From assembly GCA_964016985.1 (NCBI GenBank), contig OZ024825.1, positions 1,622,501 through 1,686,500 on the forward strand: DNA of 64,000 nt, given 5' to 3'. The DNA is from Anodontia alba (Eukaryota > Mollusca > Bivalvia > Lucinida > Lucinidae). Positions 24,984 through 37,168 of this stretch are shown here, one piece after another. The notes beneath the pieces were generated by a model. It was not told the DNA's origin and made no database searches. It saw only the letters and a program-made list of their open reading frames with translations. A program made the translations under genes and the position numbers. Within the stretch, counting starts at the first letter, position 1. Each line of letters opens with the position of its first letter.

Positions 24984-25290
24984 AGAGCCGTCCTCGGTGG
25001 CACAGTTGGATGCGCCGTCCGACTGGAGGCCAGGAGGTCGCGGGTTCAACCACGCCGAGGTCGGCAATATTCTTCCGTGGAGATTGATCATGAAATATTT
25101 TCTACGGTCATTCTCTCCCTTCCGCTGATTCAAGAAGGGCAGTTTTCAGTTTCTGGCGAAAGAATGTGCATAATACTGGTTAACCGCTTAGAGGACTAAG
25201 CCTGCCCAGTAAACGTGTGGTTAGGTAAACTGACCGCGCTCGACATGACCCCATTGGGTTGACTGGACCGGAAAACCTCAACAAAAAAAT
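24984..25290 (+). mobile_element. tRNA-headed SINE, family S1, full length
   Basis: Head CCTCGGTGGCACAGTTGG (box A-like) and AGGTCGCGGGTTCAACC (box B), then the shared body (TTCTGGCGAAAGAATGTG, CTGCCCAGTAAACGTG) and a CAACAAAAAAA tail. Flanked by CAACGCCGA (24975-24983) and CAACGTCGA (25291-25299), a likely 9-bp target duplication with one mismatch. Sits at the 5' end of the Tc1 relic. Confidence 0.88.
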
Positions 25291-25299
25291 CAACGTCGA

Positions 25300-25950
25300 T
25301 GAATAAAAACAAATTTGTTTTTTCTTAGTGCTGCTATACAGTGTTTTTACATGAAGTGAATGGAAATTTACCACAGGGTGGGGAGAGGTGAAAAACTGAA
25401 ACCTAAGCTCGGGTTCCTCGAGCGCAATTCACCAGAGCGAGACTGTTGCCATTTCCTTATGTATTGGTCCGCTTATGATTTAATGTACTTCCAGAGAGTC
25501 TATTATAAAGGCAAACATGTATAAATCGGTATCATACCATGTAAAGTCTTCATTTTTACTGAGTATGTATTCGGCCCGTATAGGAAAAATCTGTTCACGC
25601 GTACGTCCTAATATTAAAGGTATTTACTGTCAGAGAACTACATTTCAGTCTACTTTATTCTTAACCACAGTGTCTACACGCGTAAGTTAATAGCTTTTAT
25701 AGACTCTTGTTAAACTGCACAGTGGTATACGTATGAACAGCTTGTATACCTAACAGGGTATATTATACTCCTCACAATGCTTACATTACAGGAAAATAAG
25801 ACAGAATGGAAATACAAAGGTGAAACATTTTAATGTCGTAACTGATATAACAAAGCAAAACAGCTGTCATTACAGTTTACAAGTGGGGCCCGACTGTAGG
25901 TGAAAACTACAGTATTTCCTCTAATTATTCGAGCAGCTTAACTCCTTATG
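25300..25950. other. No gene or repeat recognised
   Basis: Between an S1 SINE and a MITE-A. Short frames only, no conserved peptide content. Confidence 0.55.
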
Positions 25951-25957
25951 ATATTGC

Positions 25958-26274
25958 ATCACGAAAACATGCCTATATAATACTGACCCCCTTAAACCCC
26001 ACTTTTATATAGTAAAACTGGGGTATACAGGGGTATACATTATTTTTCTTAGTCTGGTCAAAAACATAGATTGTGGGTACTCATTAGAACCGCCTTGCTC
26101 AAAAACATAGATTGTGGTACTCGTTAGAACTGCCTCGCCGAGGCGGTTCTAACGAGTACCCACAATCTATGTTTTGAGCAGAAATATGAAAAATATCTTT
26201 TTTTTTTATCTGAAAATTTTCAGTTTTTGGAGAGGAAATTTTCTATATATTTGAATAGGCGTGTTTTCGTAATG
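25958..26274. mobile_element. MITE family A, inverted, with partial repeat of one arm
   Basis: Opposite orientation (ACCCCCTTAAACCCCACT first). The stretch CTCAAAAACATAGATTGTGG appears twice in the left arm, so this copy is longer than the others. Confidence 0.87.
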
Positions 26275-26642
26275 TGTCCTGAAACTTGAACAATTCCATT
26301 CTACCACCTGTTGTTGTGTCTAGAACTGCTGGATGAGCGGTAAACAGTGTAGACTTTGATCAGATGCCACATTCTACATTGTGAGCCACTCATCCACAAA
26401 CATTTTACGGCACATCAACAGGTAGTATAATGGCCAGACTGCTTGAATACTTATGTTAAATATGGTATCATCGTCTCACACGAGGCAAACGTGTAAAAAG
26501 AAAAAAAAATACTTCAGGGGATATGCAGACAGTAAAAGCCCGATCAGCCTTAACAACTATCCAATCTAACCTTCACCTCTGCTGTAAGCTTAAGGCCCCA
26601 CTTACTTTCTGTGCAGAATACACTACTCAATACCATAGCTGA

Positions 26643-26835
26643 CTGCAGTATTTATCCTAAGTATTTGGACACCTCAACTCCTTACCATACTTGTCCTAAT
26701 TTTTTCAACAAATGCATTTTACTACCTCTTGATGTGCCATCAAATGACCATCAGTATAGACCCATATCAGATACTGCATTCTTTAGCATCTGATCTGGAT
26801 CTACAGTTTTCTAAGGCCTGTCTATCTGAAATCTT
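26643..26835. mobile_element. MITE family C, partial
   Basis: GCAGTATTTATCCTAAGTAT left end, hairpin CATCAGTATAGACCC...GATCTGGATCTACAG; right end worn. Confidence 0.6.
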
Positions 26836-26889
26836 AAGATGAATACAATAGACTGTGTATTCTGGTCAGAATCTTTATTATTCATAATA

Positions 26890-27115
26890 TACCGTAATAA
26901 CCCTAAGTATTGGTACAGACAAGCCTGAGCAAACAGCGTAGACCCTGGTCAGATGCCGCAGAATGCGGCGTCTGATCAGGGTCTATGCTGTTTGCCACTC
27001 ATTCAGCACTATTTTAGACACACCACAGGTAGTAAAATAGTTTTTTCAAATTTTAGGACCAGTATGGTAAGGAGGTATGGTGTCCCAATACTTAGGGTAA
27101 ATACTATGCGTTGCA
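26890..27115. mobile_element. MITE family C
   Basis: ACCGTAATAACCCTAAGTAT ... CAATACTTAGGGTAAATAC; near-perfect hairpin with ATGCCGCAGAATGCGGCGT near 26952. Confidence 0.8.
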
Positions 27116-27857
27116 TCACCAGTAAAGGCTTCTGTGGATGCGAAAAAAAAACAATCTGGACCAGCCAACAGTCACACAATCTGATAATTTCCCTTGCTAT
27201 ATACTACTATATTCTACATAAGACTATCAAACAATTCTGTAAGCAGACTGCAAAGGCCCTGATCAGGCTACACAGATGCACAAGTTTATCTGTGCCTTCA
27301 CTCTTCACATACCTCCTGACAGCATATTTTACAAGTTTCCACTCACTCTTCAAGCTTCCTACATCATACAGGATAAAACTAAAGACCCTAACCTGGTTAT
27401 GCTAGATGCAAAGGCTAGCCAGGGTCTTCTCACCTCCCATACAGAATAATATTGTTCTCTCACAGTGGGCTTCAAATGAAAATATCACAGCGAACAAATC
27501 TTCAAAACAACTTATATGCATCTCAAAAAGGAAAAACAAATTTTGAGAACATGGAATCTGAGAAGCGAGATCTCAACAAACATGCATTTTGATGCAAATT
27601 AGACCAAAATTGGATAAGTGCTAAGAAAGCAATATATGTTTAAAGATTTCTAAACTATTGTCAAGATACCCTGATGAGGTCTAATTGGCCAAAATCAGCT
27701 AGTGTGGCCCAGAGGCTTCATAGCTTCAGCTATTTTCATTTTTGTGTGCATGCTCATTGTCTTACAAGGTTACCCTTTCTAGAATATTTGTTAGGTAAAC
27801 AATGCTTGACAAACTGGGCTCAGGTAAAATAAAATATATCACACCTAGCAACAAGAG

Positions 27858-29037
27858 GCCCACAGTCCGCAGCTCACTCACCTGAGTGAAATAGCTACTG
27901 CAGGTATGCAGATATTATGCAACATTTGTTTTTTTCAATTCTGTCTTAATGTTGCTGTGGCAACTAAACAAAGAGGCAGACTGGCAAACTTTAAGCAATT
28001 TTGAAGTGCTCTCACCCAAGAACATTTGTATTAAATTAAAGTCATACTGATTTAGTGGTTTTCAAGGAGTTTCCATTGTTTTTAATTTAATGTTGCCATG
28101 GCAGCCAAACAAAATGTCTACTTGTCATCAAAGTCATAAACTGAGTAAACAATCATCAAATGATCATAACTGCAACTTTACTGGTTATGCAGAAAATGCA
28201 ATTCAACCATTTTCCCATTAAAAGTCTATGGGAGCTTCCTGTTGCCATGGCAACCAAAACAAGAAGCAAACTGGCAAACATTTAGCTATTTTAAATTGCC
28301 TTTACCCTAGCAAATTTTTTACCAAATTAGAGTCATACTGCATCAGTGGTTTTGGAGAAGTTGTCATTTAAAAAAAAATCCTTTTTTTTAAATTTAATGT
28401 TGTCATGGCAACCAAACAAAATGGCCACTGGTCATATAAACTGAGTAGACAATCATCAAATGATCATAACTGCCAAATATGGTTACATCACTTCACTAGT
28501 TATGGAGAAAATGAAATTTAACCATTTTCCATTATAAGTCAATGGGAGCTTTATGTTGTCATGCCAACCAAACCATGTGGCAGATCACCATAATTTTACC
28601 TATTTTAAATTACCCTTACCCAAGCAACATTTGTACCAAATTCGAGTCATACTGCTTCAGTGGTTTCAATTCATTTATTTACTTTTTTAGGACTAATGTT
28701 GCCTTGGCAATCAAACAAAATGGCCACTGGTCATAAAACACAAAAGCTGGGTAGACAATCATCAGTTGATCATAACTGCCAAATATGGTTCATATCACTT
28801 TGCTGGTTATGGAGAAAATGCAATTTAACCATTTTCGCATTATAAGTCTATGGGAGCTTTCTTTGCTATTTTTTAATCCTCCTACCCAAGCAACCAACAT
28901 TCTTACCAAATTATGGACAAATCGCTTCAATGGCTTTAGAGGAGTTGTCATTTGAAAGTGTTAATGGATGGATGGACGGATGATGGACAAAAAGTGATCA
29001 CTATAGCTCATCCTGAGCAGAGGTCAGGTGAGGTAAA
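27858..29037. mobile_element. Tandem-core element with GTTGCCATGGCAACCAAAC units
   Basis: Six diverged units marked near 27952, 28083, 28233, 28399, 28553 and 28697 (131-166 bp apart). Left end AGCTCACTCACCTGAG; right end GGATGGACGGATGATGGAC then GCTCATCCTGAGC...CAGGTGAGG. Same ground plan as 14970-16683, with a different core. Confidence 0.75.
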
Positions 29038-29242
29038 AAGAGGTCCCAGTGCATCTTAAGTAATGGAACATGAAAAAAAAACCTTAATGCACAGTTGGGC
29101 AAAGAAAGCCCAGATCAGCCTGTACATTTACGCTATCTGATCATGGTTATTGTTTATCACAGATGCAATACAGTGAAAGCCTAGATCAGACTGCAAATCA
29201 AGGATTCAGTATTTGAAGGACTGCACATATTTAGCTCATGCA

Positions 29243-29521
29243 ATAAAAACGTTAAACTATAACACCCCACCATTATTGTGTTGCGGGCAGATAACTCCAT
29301 AAAAATTTGACGAAATTTGCCCATTAGCAATCCCAAACCAGATCTCCACAATATCAATGCGCATACGAAGTTTGGTGAAAATCCATAAATGTTTACTCAA
29401 GTTATCATCAGGAAATGAAAAATGGACAGATAGACGTACGTATGACAGACGGATGGACAGACACACAGACGTCCAACGTGAAACCATAATACCCCGCCAC
29501 TATCGTGTGGTGGGGTTTAAA
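29243..29521. mobile_element. Tandem-core element, pearl-like, single-unit copy
   Basis: One core unit between a left end ATAACACCCCACCATTATT and the right-end hairpin ACCCCGCCACTATCGTGTGG, with the intervening AGACGGATGGACAGAC stretch. It shows the minimal form of the family. Confidence 0.78.
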
Positions 29522-29934
29522 AAGTGTTCACAATAGTTTCTCATCACATCTTGCTCTGCTATACATCTTCTCATCTTTGTGTTTACGGTAAATACTTAAA
29601 CAGGCATGTATAAGCAGACAGTGTAAAATCCAGATCAAGCTGTTCCAAGAAGAGAAGTTTGTCAGTCAGAAAGCACACTCTGAGATATCACCAGGTACTC
29701 AGGTTCACAATACATAACAACAATCAAATCTGCAAAATAGCATTACCATATTTACCCAAAGTATTTGGACGGTCACACAAGCAAACCATGTAGACCCAGA
29801 CAAAGACTTTGGCATCTGATTAGGGGTCTACAATCTTTGCCACTAAAAAAAGCAAGTTTTAGACTACTAAAAAAAGCAAGTTTTAGACTACAGCAACAGG
29901 TAGTATAGAGGACTTAGTAAAATACTGAGACAAC

Positions 29935-30034
29935 CGACCGGGCATGCAACATTGAGACATCATAACGTTGATGCAATGTCATGATGCTGCATCGACATTG
30001 ATGCAACATAGTATAAAATCATGTGCCCAGTGGG
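29935..30034. mobile_element. Hairpin family E, CpG-depleted copy
   Basis: CGGGCATGCAACATTGAG ... CATGTGCCCAGTGGG. Arms such as AACGTTGATGCAATGTCATG align to family E with many CG to CA/TG changes. Confidence 0.75.
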
Positions 30035-30314
30035 AAGTATGGTAAAGCAATAAGGTGTCTGAATATTATGGTAAACATGGTAGGATACTTTAAAACCTGT
30101 TCAAGGTAATGAAATGATGATGATGAGCATATCATATTCTTGCAAAGCTTTGAAAATCAGTCGGAAGTTTGGCCACTGATAAATTACTGGTTTTGCAATA
30201 TTTACCCTTAATATTCAGACACTTTCACTCCCTACCAAATCTGTCTTAAAGTTTGAATGTGTTCATTCCTCTATCTGATGATGTATCTAATAACTGCTGG
30301 AACAGTGGTACATC

Positions 30315-30558
30315 CTGATCCCAAAGTTATAAAACATTTTTCATGCTCAACTCAACTGAGCATGAAATTTTTCAAGCTAAAAAATTTCAAATTATTAACA
30401 ATGTCAAATTCTTTCTTGCTAAACATAATATATCAAATTTTCTATGCTAATGAATATGAAAATGCCAACTATTGTTGGCATTTTCATATTTATTAGCAGA
30501 AAAAATTTCATGCTCAGCTGAAGTGAGCATGAAAAAAGTTTTATAACCTTGGAGCCTG
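30315..30558. mobile_element. MITE family F, nested in MITE-C remains
   Basis: CTGATCCCAAAGTTATAAAAC ends are worn (CCCAAAGTTATAAAAC), right GTTTTATAACCTTGGAGCC; centre GCCAACTATTGTTGGC. Confidence 0.82.
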
Positions 30559-31058
30559 ATCTGATATAAGCCAGTGCATGACAAAACCTACAATACGATC
30601 TGTGTGACCAGCAAAGACTCAGATCAGCCTGAACACTTAACCAGTAAGGCAAGGTTTATCCCTCTTTGAATAGTCAAGAGGCTGTAGAAGGCACATGTGA
30701 TCAGCAAAGAGTCTGATCAGACTGCATGGATGCAAAGGTTGATCTGAGTCTTCGCTGGTGGCACAAGTCTTATTGTAGGTTTTGTCGTGCACTGGCACAT
30801 ATTCCATTCTATGGAGTCCAATCTGTGTCAACATTGTTTGCTCATTTCTATCTCTCCAAATCTCATTCATCCATCCATACACTAAGGTTTTCACAGAAAA
30901 CATACAACACATGGACATATGTACCAAATCAACTGTGCACCCTTGCCAAAATGCATGACAAATAATTCTACACATTTGTACGACATAGTTCTAAGCAAAG
31001 CATGACAATTTAAGTTTGTCAATATAACAACAGTAAAAGTGTTAAATATCTGCAATCT

Positions 31059-31303
31059 GGGCCCAGTTGTTCAAAGCATTGTTAGCTTAACAAGCTCGTT
31101 AGTGGTCAAAATGTTAACTGTCCTAGGAAGTACAATATCTAATTTACAGGTATTTTTGCTGAAAAAAAAAGTGAGTAGCTTTTGCAAATGCAAAAGCTAC
31201 TCACATTTTTTCAGCAAAAATATTAGCGTACATGCTATATTTAATGATCAAAGTTTTAACGATAAGTTAACTAACGACATTGTTAGTTTCGAACAACTGG
31301 GCC
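31059..31303. mobile_element. MITE family J (GGGCCCAGTTGTTCAAAGC ends)
   Basis: Terminal GGGCCCAGTTGTTCAAAG and GAACAACTGGGCCC; central hairpin GTGAGTAGCTTTTGCA/TGCAAAAGCTACTCAC near 31171-31204. Confidence 0.88.
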
Positions 31304-31312
31304 CTGGTGTAC

Positions 31313-31715
31313 TACCATATTTAATCTAAATATTCGGACATCAAACTCCTTATTAAAATTGTCCTTAAATGAGCCAGTGAACGACCAAAAAATCCAACAG
31401 TAAGACTCAGATAAGCCTGTATATCCACCCGGTATGGCAAAGGTTCTTGTTCATACCTCTTTGGATAGTCTAGAGGCTGTAGAAGGTGCATGCGATCAGC
31501 AAAGACTCTGATCAGACAGCGCAAATGTGCAGGCTGATCTGAGTCTTCACTGGTTGCACGTCTTATTGTAGGTTTTGTTGTGCACTGGCTCAAATGTGAA
31601 AAAATGCATTTTACTAGTTGCTGATCCGCCGGAAACTGCTGGATGAGAGGCAAACAGTGTAGACCCTGATCAGATGCCACATTCTCTTTTCTAAATACTA
31701 AGGGTAAATATGGTA
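31313..31715. mobile_element. MITE family C, expanded by internal repeat
   Basis: ACCATATTTAATCTAAATAT ... CTAAGGGTAAATATGGTA. The middle holds a second hairpin type (CTGATCAGACAGCGCAAATG/GCAGGCTGATCTGAGTC). Confidence 0.65.
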
Positions 31716-31735
31716 CCCTAACTGCTGGGACACCT

Positions 31736-31968
31736 TAACCCTTAAAATGCCAAGAAAACCTGCATCTGAAAATATTGTCTCTTTATGTCGTCTGCTGAAT
31801 ATTCTTACAAACTTTTCAAACCTATTTTTGCATACAGGCAAACAGCGTGGATGCTCCTAAAGGAGCAGTCTGATCTGGGTCCACACTGTTTGCAAAAATA
31901 ATGACTTTAAAATCACAAGCAGATGACAAAGCAGACGACAATTGTTGTGATTGGCAGTTTAAGGATTA
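31736..31968. mobile_element. MITE family L
   Basis: TTAACCCTTAAAATGCC...GGCAGTTTAAGGATTAA; half of the hairpin left arm is missing (GTGGATGCTCCTAAAGGAGC). Confidence 0.78.
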
Positions 31969-31999
31969 ATTCCTCACGTTACTTGTCCTCAAGTTTGAA

Positions 32000-32400
32000 C
32001 AAATCCATTTCACTGGAATCATCTCAAAACTAACAAAACTCATCTTTTTAATATTCTATCTTTAAAATCATCTCAGTGAGACAATAACAGTTAGTACCTA
32101 CAAGACATTTTGGTGCAAAACTAACAAAACCCATCTTCCAAATCTTCTATCTGAACCAAAGTAAACGGTATCTTGTATACATAACAATCAACAACAAAGG
32201 AAGTACAATAAGACATGATACAAGTGCTGCAAAACCTATGTTTTCCCTGTTTTAATATGGACCTCTATTTATAATGGAAGCAGCCTGTCATCAGAAAAAG
32301 AAATACAAGAAAAAAACATGCTTATCAGCTCATAAATTAGGAAACAACCAGCTACCAATTTCGCCAGCATTTCTGATATACTTTTACTTTCCTTTTTAAG
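32000..32400. other. No gene seen
   Basis: AT-rich sequence; ACTAACAAAACTCATCTTT and ACTAACAAAACCCATCTTC occur about 95 bp apart. Nothing else recognised. Confidence 0.6.
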
Positions 32401-32490
32401 CTTAATCTTGTTTACAATGAAGGCCCTTTACCAATGCAATGATGCCCCAGCTGGTCTGGGTTTTTTGCTATTGAGAAAAGGCAATGAGCA

Positions 32491-32733
32491 GGGCCCAGTT
32501 GTTCAAAGCATCGTTAGCTTAATGAGCTCGTTAAGGGTCATTTTGTTAACTGTTTTAGCAGATTCAATATACAATATTCTGATATTTTTTGCTGAAAAAA
32601 TGTGAGTAGCTTTTGCATTGCAAAAGCTACTCACATTTTTTCAGCAAAAAATTTCAGCGTATTTGCATATCACTCGATGTAAATTTTAATGAATCGTTAA
32701 CTAACAACGTCGTTAGCTTTGAACAACTGGGCC
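32491..32733. mobile_element. MITE family J
   Basis: Same ends and hairpin (AGCTTTTGCATTGCAAAAGC centre near 32617). Confidence 0.88.
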
Positions 32734-32811
32734 CTGGTCTTTCTGTGAGCTCATTTCTAACCTAAGTATTGGGACAAACAGGTCCTAGCAAACAGTGTGA
32801 ATCCTGATCAG

Positions 32812-32900
32812 AAGCTTCTCACATTTTTTCAGCAAAAATACCTGTGAATTAGATATTGTACTTACTAGGACAGCTAACAATGTTTTGAACAACTGGGCCC
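32812..32900. mobile_element. MITE family J, fragment
   Basis: CTTCTCACATTTTTTCAGC through GAACAACTGGGCCC; the left half is replaced by MITE-C sequence. Confidence 0.75.
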
Positions 32901-32987
32901 TTAAGTCACAGATTCAGCAGTAAGATGTAAATTCAGGAGACTGATAAGCTCAGCAGAAATTACCCTATTTACAGGTACCTTAAATTA

Positions 32988-33175
32988 CCATATTCATCCT
33001 AAGTATTGGGATAGACAGACCTGAGCAAACAGTATAGACCTAGATGAGATGCCGCAGTTGTGGCCTCTGATCTGGGTCTACTCTGTCAGCTACTCACACA
33101 GATTTTAGACACATCAAGGGAGTAAAATATTTCATGACAAAAATGGTAAGGAGACAAGCTATCCCAATACCTTAC
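32988..33175. mobile_element. MITE family C, worn
   Basis: ACCATATTCATCCTAAGTAT at left; GAGATGCCGCAGTTGTGGC hairpin remnant near 33050; CCCAATACCTTA at right. Confidence 0.65.
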
Positions 33176-33189
33176 TGGACCTAATTATC

Positions 33190-34770
33190 GCACTGTGCAC
33201 TTAGATTTTTCAAAACTACTGGGAAAACTTGTGATAAAATATGTATCTGCCTACTAATGGTACACTTAAAAAAAGATCAGCAAAGGACTTATTTGATGAT
33301 GTGTATGTGATTTTTTTTTCTGATTTTCTTTATAAAATCATATGTCGATACAACTTAAATGGGTACCCTCCACATATACCTTTAATATGAATTTAATAGG
33401 TGCTACCTATATCTGTGCGTCCAGATTGTTATCACATGCTTCATAAGTGGGTTGGCCAGATCTAACTGAATTTGATTTCAGACCACGCTTGACTTCTGAA
33501 TCCACTGCATGAATTGCGATATAACGTCCAAGTCAACACTATTTCAGTAGTTCAGAGACTTTGCCTCCAAGTTTGTGGGACTTTTATGTGACCCGATCAC
33601 ATGAATTCAGGTTCTGCTTAGTTACTAGCAGCTCTGCCATGGAGGCTTTAGGCAGCCCATCTATTTTGTGGGCCCTGATGGGCAGGGGCCATGCTTTCCA
33701 AATACCAAAAACTAGTGTATGCTGATGACAGGTACAATGACAATATACTATCATTCACTTATCTGAAAACTATTTTACTGCTTCAGAATTTTTCCTAAAG
33801 ATTTTTTACCGTTACTGCATTTTTTGTCTTTGTTTCTTTTTGGTCTTGTTTTTTTGTTTTTTTTTGTTGTTTTTTTTAAGCGAGTCTACACATTATGAAT
33901 AGCAGAAAAAAAAAAAAAAAAAAAAAAACATAAAAAATAACAACAATTTACAAACTGGTCAAACAAACACATTATTGTGTCGAGGTTTTTTTTTTAAGAT
34001 TATCATGTGAAAAGAGCATAAAGTCTATGTGTTATGTAAAAATCTACATTAAAGTGTACCTTATGCACAAAACGAATTATGCTTAGATTGTAAATAGAAG
34101 GAGAATGGATAGAAATAAAATTCAAAATGGCCGCGATCACAAATTTTGTAGGCTGACGTCATAAGTCTCACGATTCAACCCCTTGCAATTGGAATACTTG
34201 GCATTATTGGCTGTTTTGTTGCTATTTTCGGCATGCCCACCATGTCAATAGTCTCTGCCAAATCACGGAACACATACTGTTTCTCAGGATAAGCACTGAA
34301 CCACCAAAGCGTTTGTTGGACCAGTACATTTTTGGTCACACACATCACTGGTCACATCGGTAGTCTATAGTAGTACACGGTTCGGGGAGTTGGATGCACT
34401 TATAAAGAAGTAGACAAGAAATACACAGGCTTAGTAATCTGAAGATTACAAAATTGTTTGACTGTGCGCTTATAGGGATATGTGTGGTAATTAGGTCGAA
34501 TATGGTGGTTAGGGTAAATATGGCATTTCAGATAACATGACCTCTTAGACTGGTGATTTTCTAACTAAAAATATTGCTATTTTTTTTCCTCAATGACATA
34601 AGAAGTGATTATTCTAAAGTGTATTCACAATATATGCTGACCAGGAGAGATAAAAAGAAATAGGCAATGCCGAATGAAAATGTGTTTTCAGGGCATATGC
34701 AGACAGCAAAGACCAAGATCAACCTGCATATGGATTTAGTATCCCCTTACTGATCCATCGAAGAGTGACC
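33190..34770. other. No gene seen
   Basis: Mostly unique-looking sequence with T and A runs near 33840-33930. No exon with splice sites and conserved protein content recognised on either strand. Confidence 0.55.
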
Positions 34771-34784
34771 GCAAAACTCTAGTT

Positions 34785-34950
34785 AAGGCGCTTTTTTTTT
34801 TATCCAAAAGTATTGACATTTTTTCTTATTTCTCCATGAAAACATATGTTGAGGTACTCATCAGAAGCACCTCGCCGAGGCGCTTCTGATGAGTACCCAC
34901 AACATATGTTTTCGTGGAGAAATAAGAAAAATATTAACCTGATATCCACT
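34785..34950. mobile_element. MITE family G (CATATGTTGTGGGTACTC hairpin)
   Basis: TTTTTCTTATTTCTCCATG ... GGAGAAATAAGAAAAATAT around GCACCTCGCCGAGGCGC. Outer arms resemble TCTAGATAAGGCGC. Confidence 0.8.
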
Positions 34951-35227
34951 CTTATCTAGGCTTATGGTTTCAAGACTCTGCATTATACTACCAAAAGAAC
35001 TGATCAGAGGGTGGATGTGCAAGCTTATCTGAGCCTTCACCAGAGCTCCAGTTTAGACGGGGATCCAAATAAGTATTTTTCTTATTTTTCCATAAACAGA
35101 TATGTTGTGGGTACTCTAAGAGCACATTGCTGGGGCACTTCTAATGAATACCCACAACGTAAGTTTTTGTGGTGAAATAAGAGAAATATCAGTATGGAAA
35201 ATATCCTAAAGTTTGAATACCTAAGTG

Positions 35228-35362
35228 TCTGTTTGTGTTGAGGTTTTACGGCCCAGTCAACCCAATGTGGTTGTGTCGAGCTTTACCTAACCAAACCTTT
35301 ACTGGGCAGGCTTAGTCCTCTAAGCGGTTAACCAGTATTGAATTTGTGCACATTCTTTTGCC
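35228..35362 (-). mobile_element. S1 SINE, 3' part only
   Basis: Shares the tail and body (GTTTTACGGCCCAGTCAA through GCGGTTAACCAGTATT) but lacks the tRNA head, as expected for a 5'-truncated insertion. Confidence 0.75.
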
Positions 35363-35698
35363 AGATATGCAAACAGTGCAGACCCAGATCAGACTACTCC
35401 TAAGGAGCAGTCTGATCAGGGTCTACACTGTTTGCCATTCCCCTAAGCATTTTAATTTTAAGATAGTTGCATAAAAAGAAAACTTTGAGCCAAGAAAGCA
35501 TGGAATAAAGTGTCCAAAACTTTAGGACATTTACTGTACATTTTGGTTGAAAAAAAAACCTTATCTAGAGCTATGCTTAACCATGTACAGCTCAAATACA
35601 AATTTTGATAAGTGTCCTTATGGAGAGCTGTTCATTACCAGATAAAAATAAAAATATTTGCATTGGAAATGCAATTAAATGTTCATCTATGTAATCTT

Positions 35699-35975
35699 CA
35701 TTACGAAAACAGGCCTATTTAGATAAATTGAAAATTTCACCTCCAAAACCTGAAAGTTTTCAGATAAAAATTCTGATATGTTTCCTATTTCAGCTGAAAA
35801 TATAGATTGTGGGTACTCATTAGAACTGCCTTGCCAAATGGTTCTAAAGATTACCCACAATCTATGTTTTTGAGCAGAAATAAGAAAAATAATGTATATC
35901 CCTGTATATTCCAGTTTTACTTTATAAAAGTGGGGTTTAAGGGGGTAAAAATTATATAGGTAGGTTTTCGTGATG
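35699..35975. mobile_element. MITE family A, worn hairpin
   Basis: CATTACGAAAACAGGCC ... GGTAGGTTTTCGTGATG; the central palindrome has several mismatches (GCCTTGCCAAATGG). Confidence 0.82.
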
Positions 35976-36278
35976 TCTTTTTACTTGCGTAGGAGATGAA
36001 ACAAGAAAATAAAAAAATCATGTTTAAATTATTGCAAAAGTCACATATAAAATCTACATTCATATATATCATCCTGGAATATAGCTATATAGCTTCAGAT
36101 AAGTGGGGGAATCAGGTAAACATTTTTATTATTTCTATGTGAAAAAATATATTGTGGGTACTCAACAGAAGCGCCTTAGCAAGAGTCTTCTAATTAGTAT
36201 CCACAACATATGTTTTCATAGAGAAGTAAGAAAAATATCAATACTATTTGGTTGAAAAAAGTGCCTAATCTAGAGGTA

Positions 36279-36548
36279 CATTACGAAAACATGCCTATAT
36301 AATTTTGACCCCCGTAAACCCCACTTTTATGTAGTAAAATTAGGGTTTACAGGGGTATACATTATTTCTGCTCAAAAACATAGATTGTGGGTACTCGTTA
36401 GAACTGCCTCGTCGAGGCGGTTCTAATGTGTACCCACAATCTATGTTCTGAGCAGAAATATGAAAAATATCAGAGTTTTTCATCAGAAAATTTTCAGTTT
36501 TTGGAGATGAAATTTTCTATATATTTGAATAGGCGTGTTTTCGTAATG
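36279..36548. mobile_element. MITE family A, inverted
   Basis: CATTACGAAAACATGCC ... GGCGTGTTTTCGTAATG; hairpin centre GCCTCGTCGAGGCGG near 36412. Confidence 0.88.
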
Positions 36549-37168
36549 TGAGTTCTGAAGGTACCGTACTAAACCTAATTATCGCATTGTGCAATTAGGT
36601 TTTTCAAAAATACTGGGAAAACTTTTGGTAAAATATGTACCTACCTATACTGAGAGTACACTTTAAAAAAAAAAAAAAAAAAAAAAAGATCAGAAAAGGA
36701 CTTATCAATGTTTTTTTTGTTTGTTTTTTTTTATTGTTTTTTTTTCTGATTTTCTTTATAAAAGCATATGTTGTGGGTACTCATTTGAATTGCATCATCA
36801 AGTCCCACAACATATGCCTATATAAAGAAACAGACAAAAAGTCCACTGGCTGTAATCTGAAGACTATGGAATTGCTTGACTGTGAGTTTATTTGGGTATG
36901 TTTGGTATTCAGGTTGAATACAGTATTTTGCATTTATGTAGCTCCAGATAAAGAGTCTGTACCGATACTAATTTGATAATTTTTGCACCAAAACATATAT
37001 TATGGGTACTTACTGAAATCACATCAGGGGATGATCATAAGTGCCTACAAGACATGTTTTAGGGCAAAATAACAAAACTTATCATAAATTATTGCCACAA
37101 ATATCACCTTACATTTGGCTATGAGTTTAAAAAAGAAGAAATGGTAGAAAAATGCAAGCAGAAGCAAC

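Noticed and set aside
26953..27405. 150-codon frame
   Set aside because: Its first part is the hairpin of a MITE-C and the rest has no conserved content.
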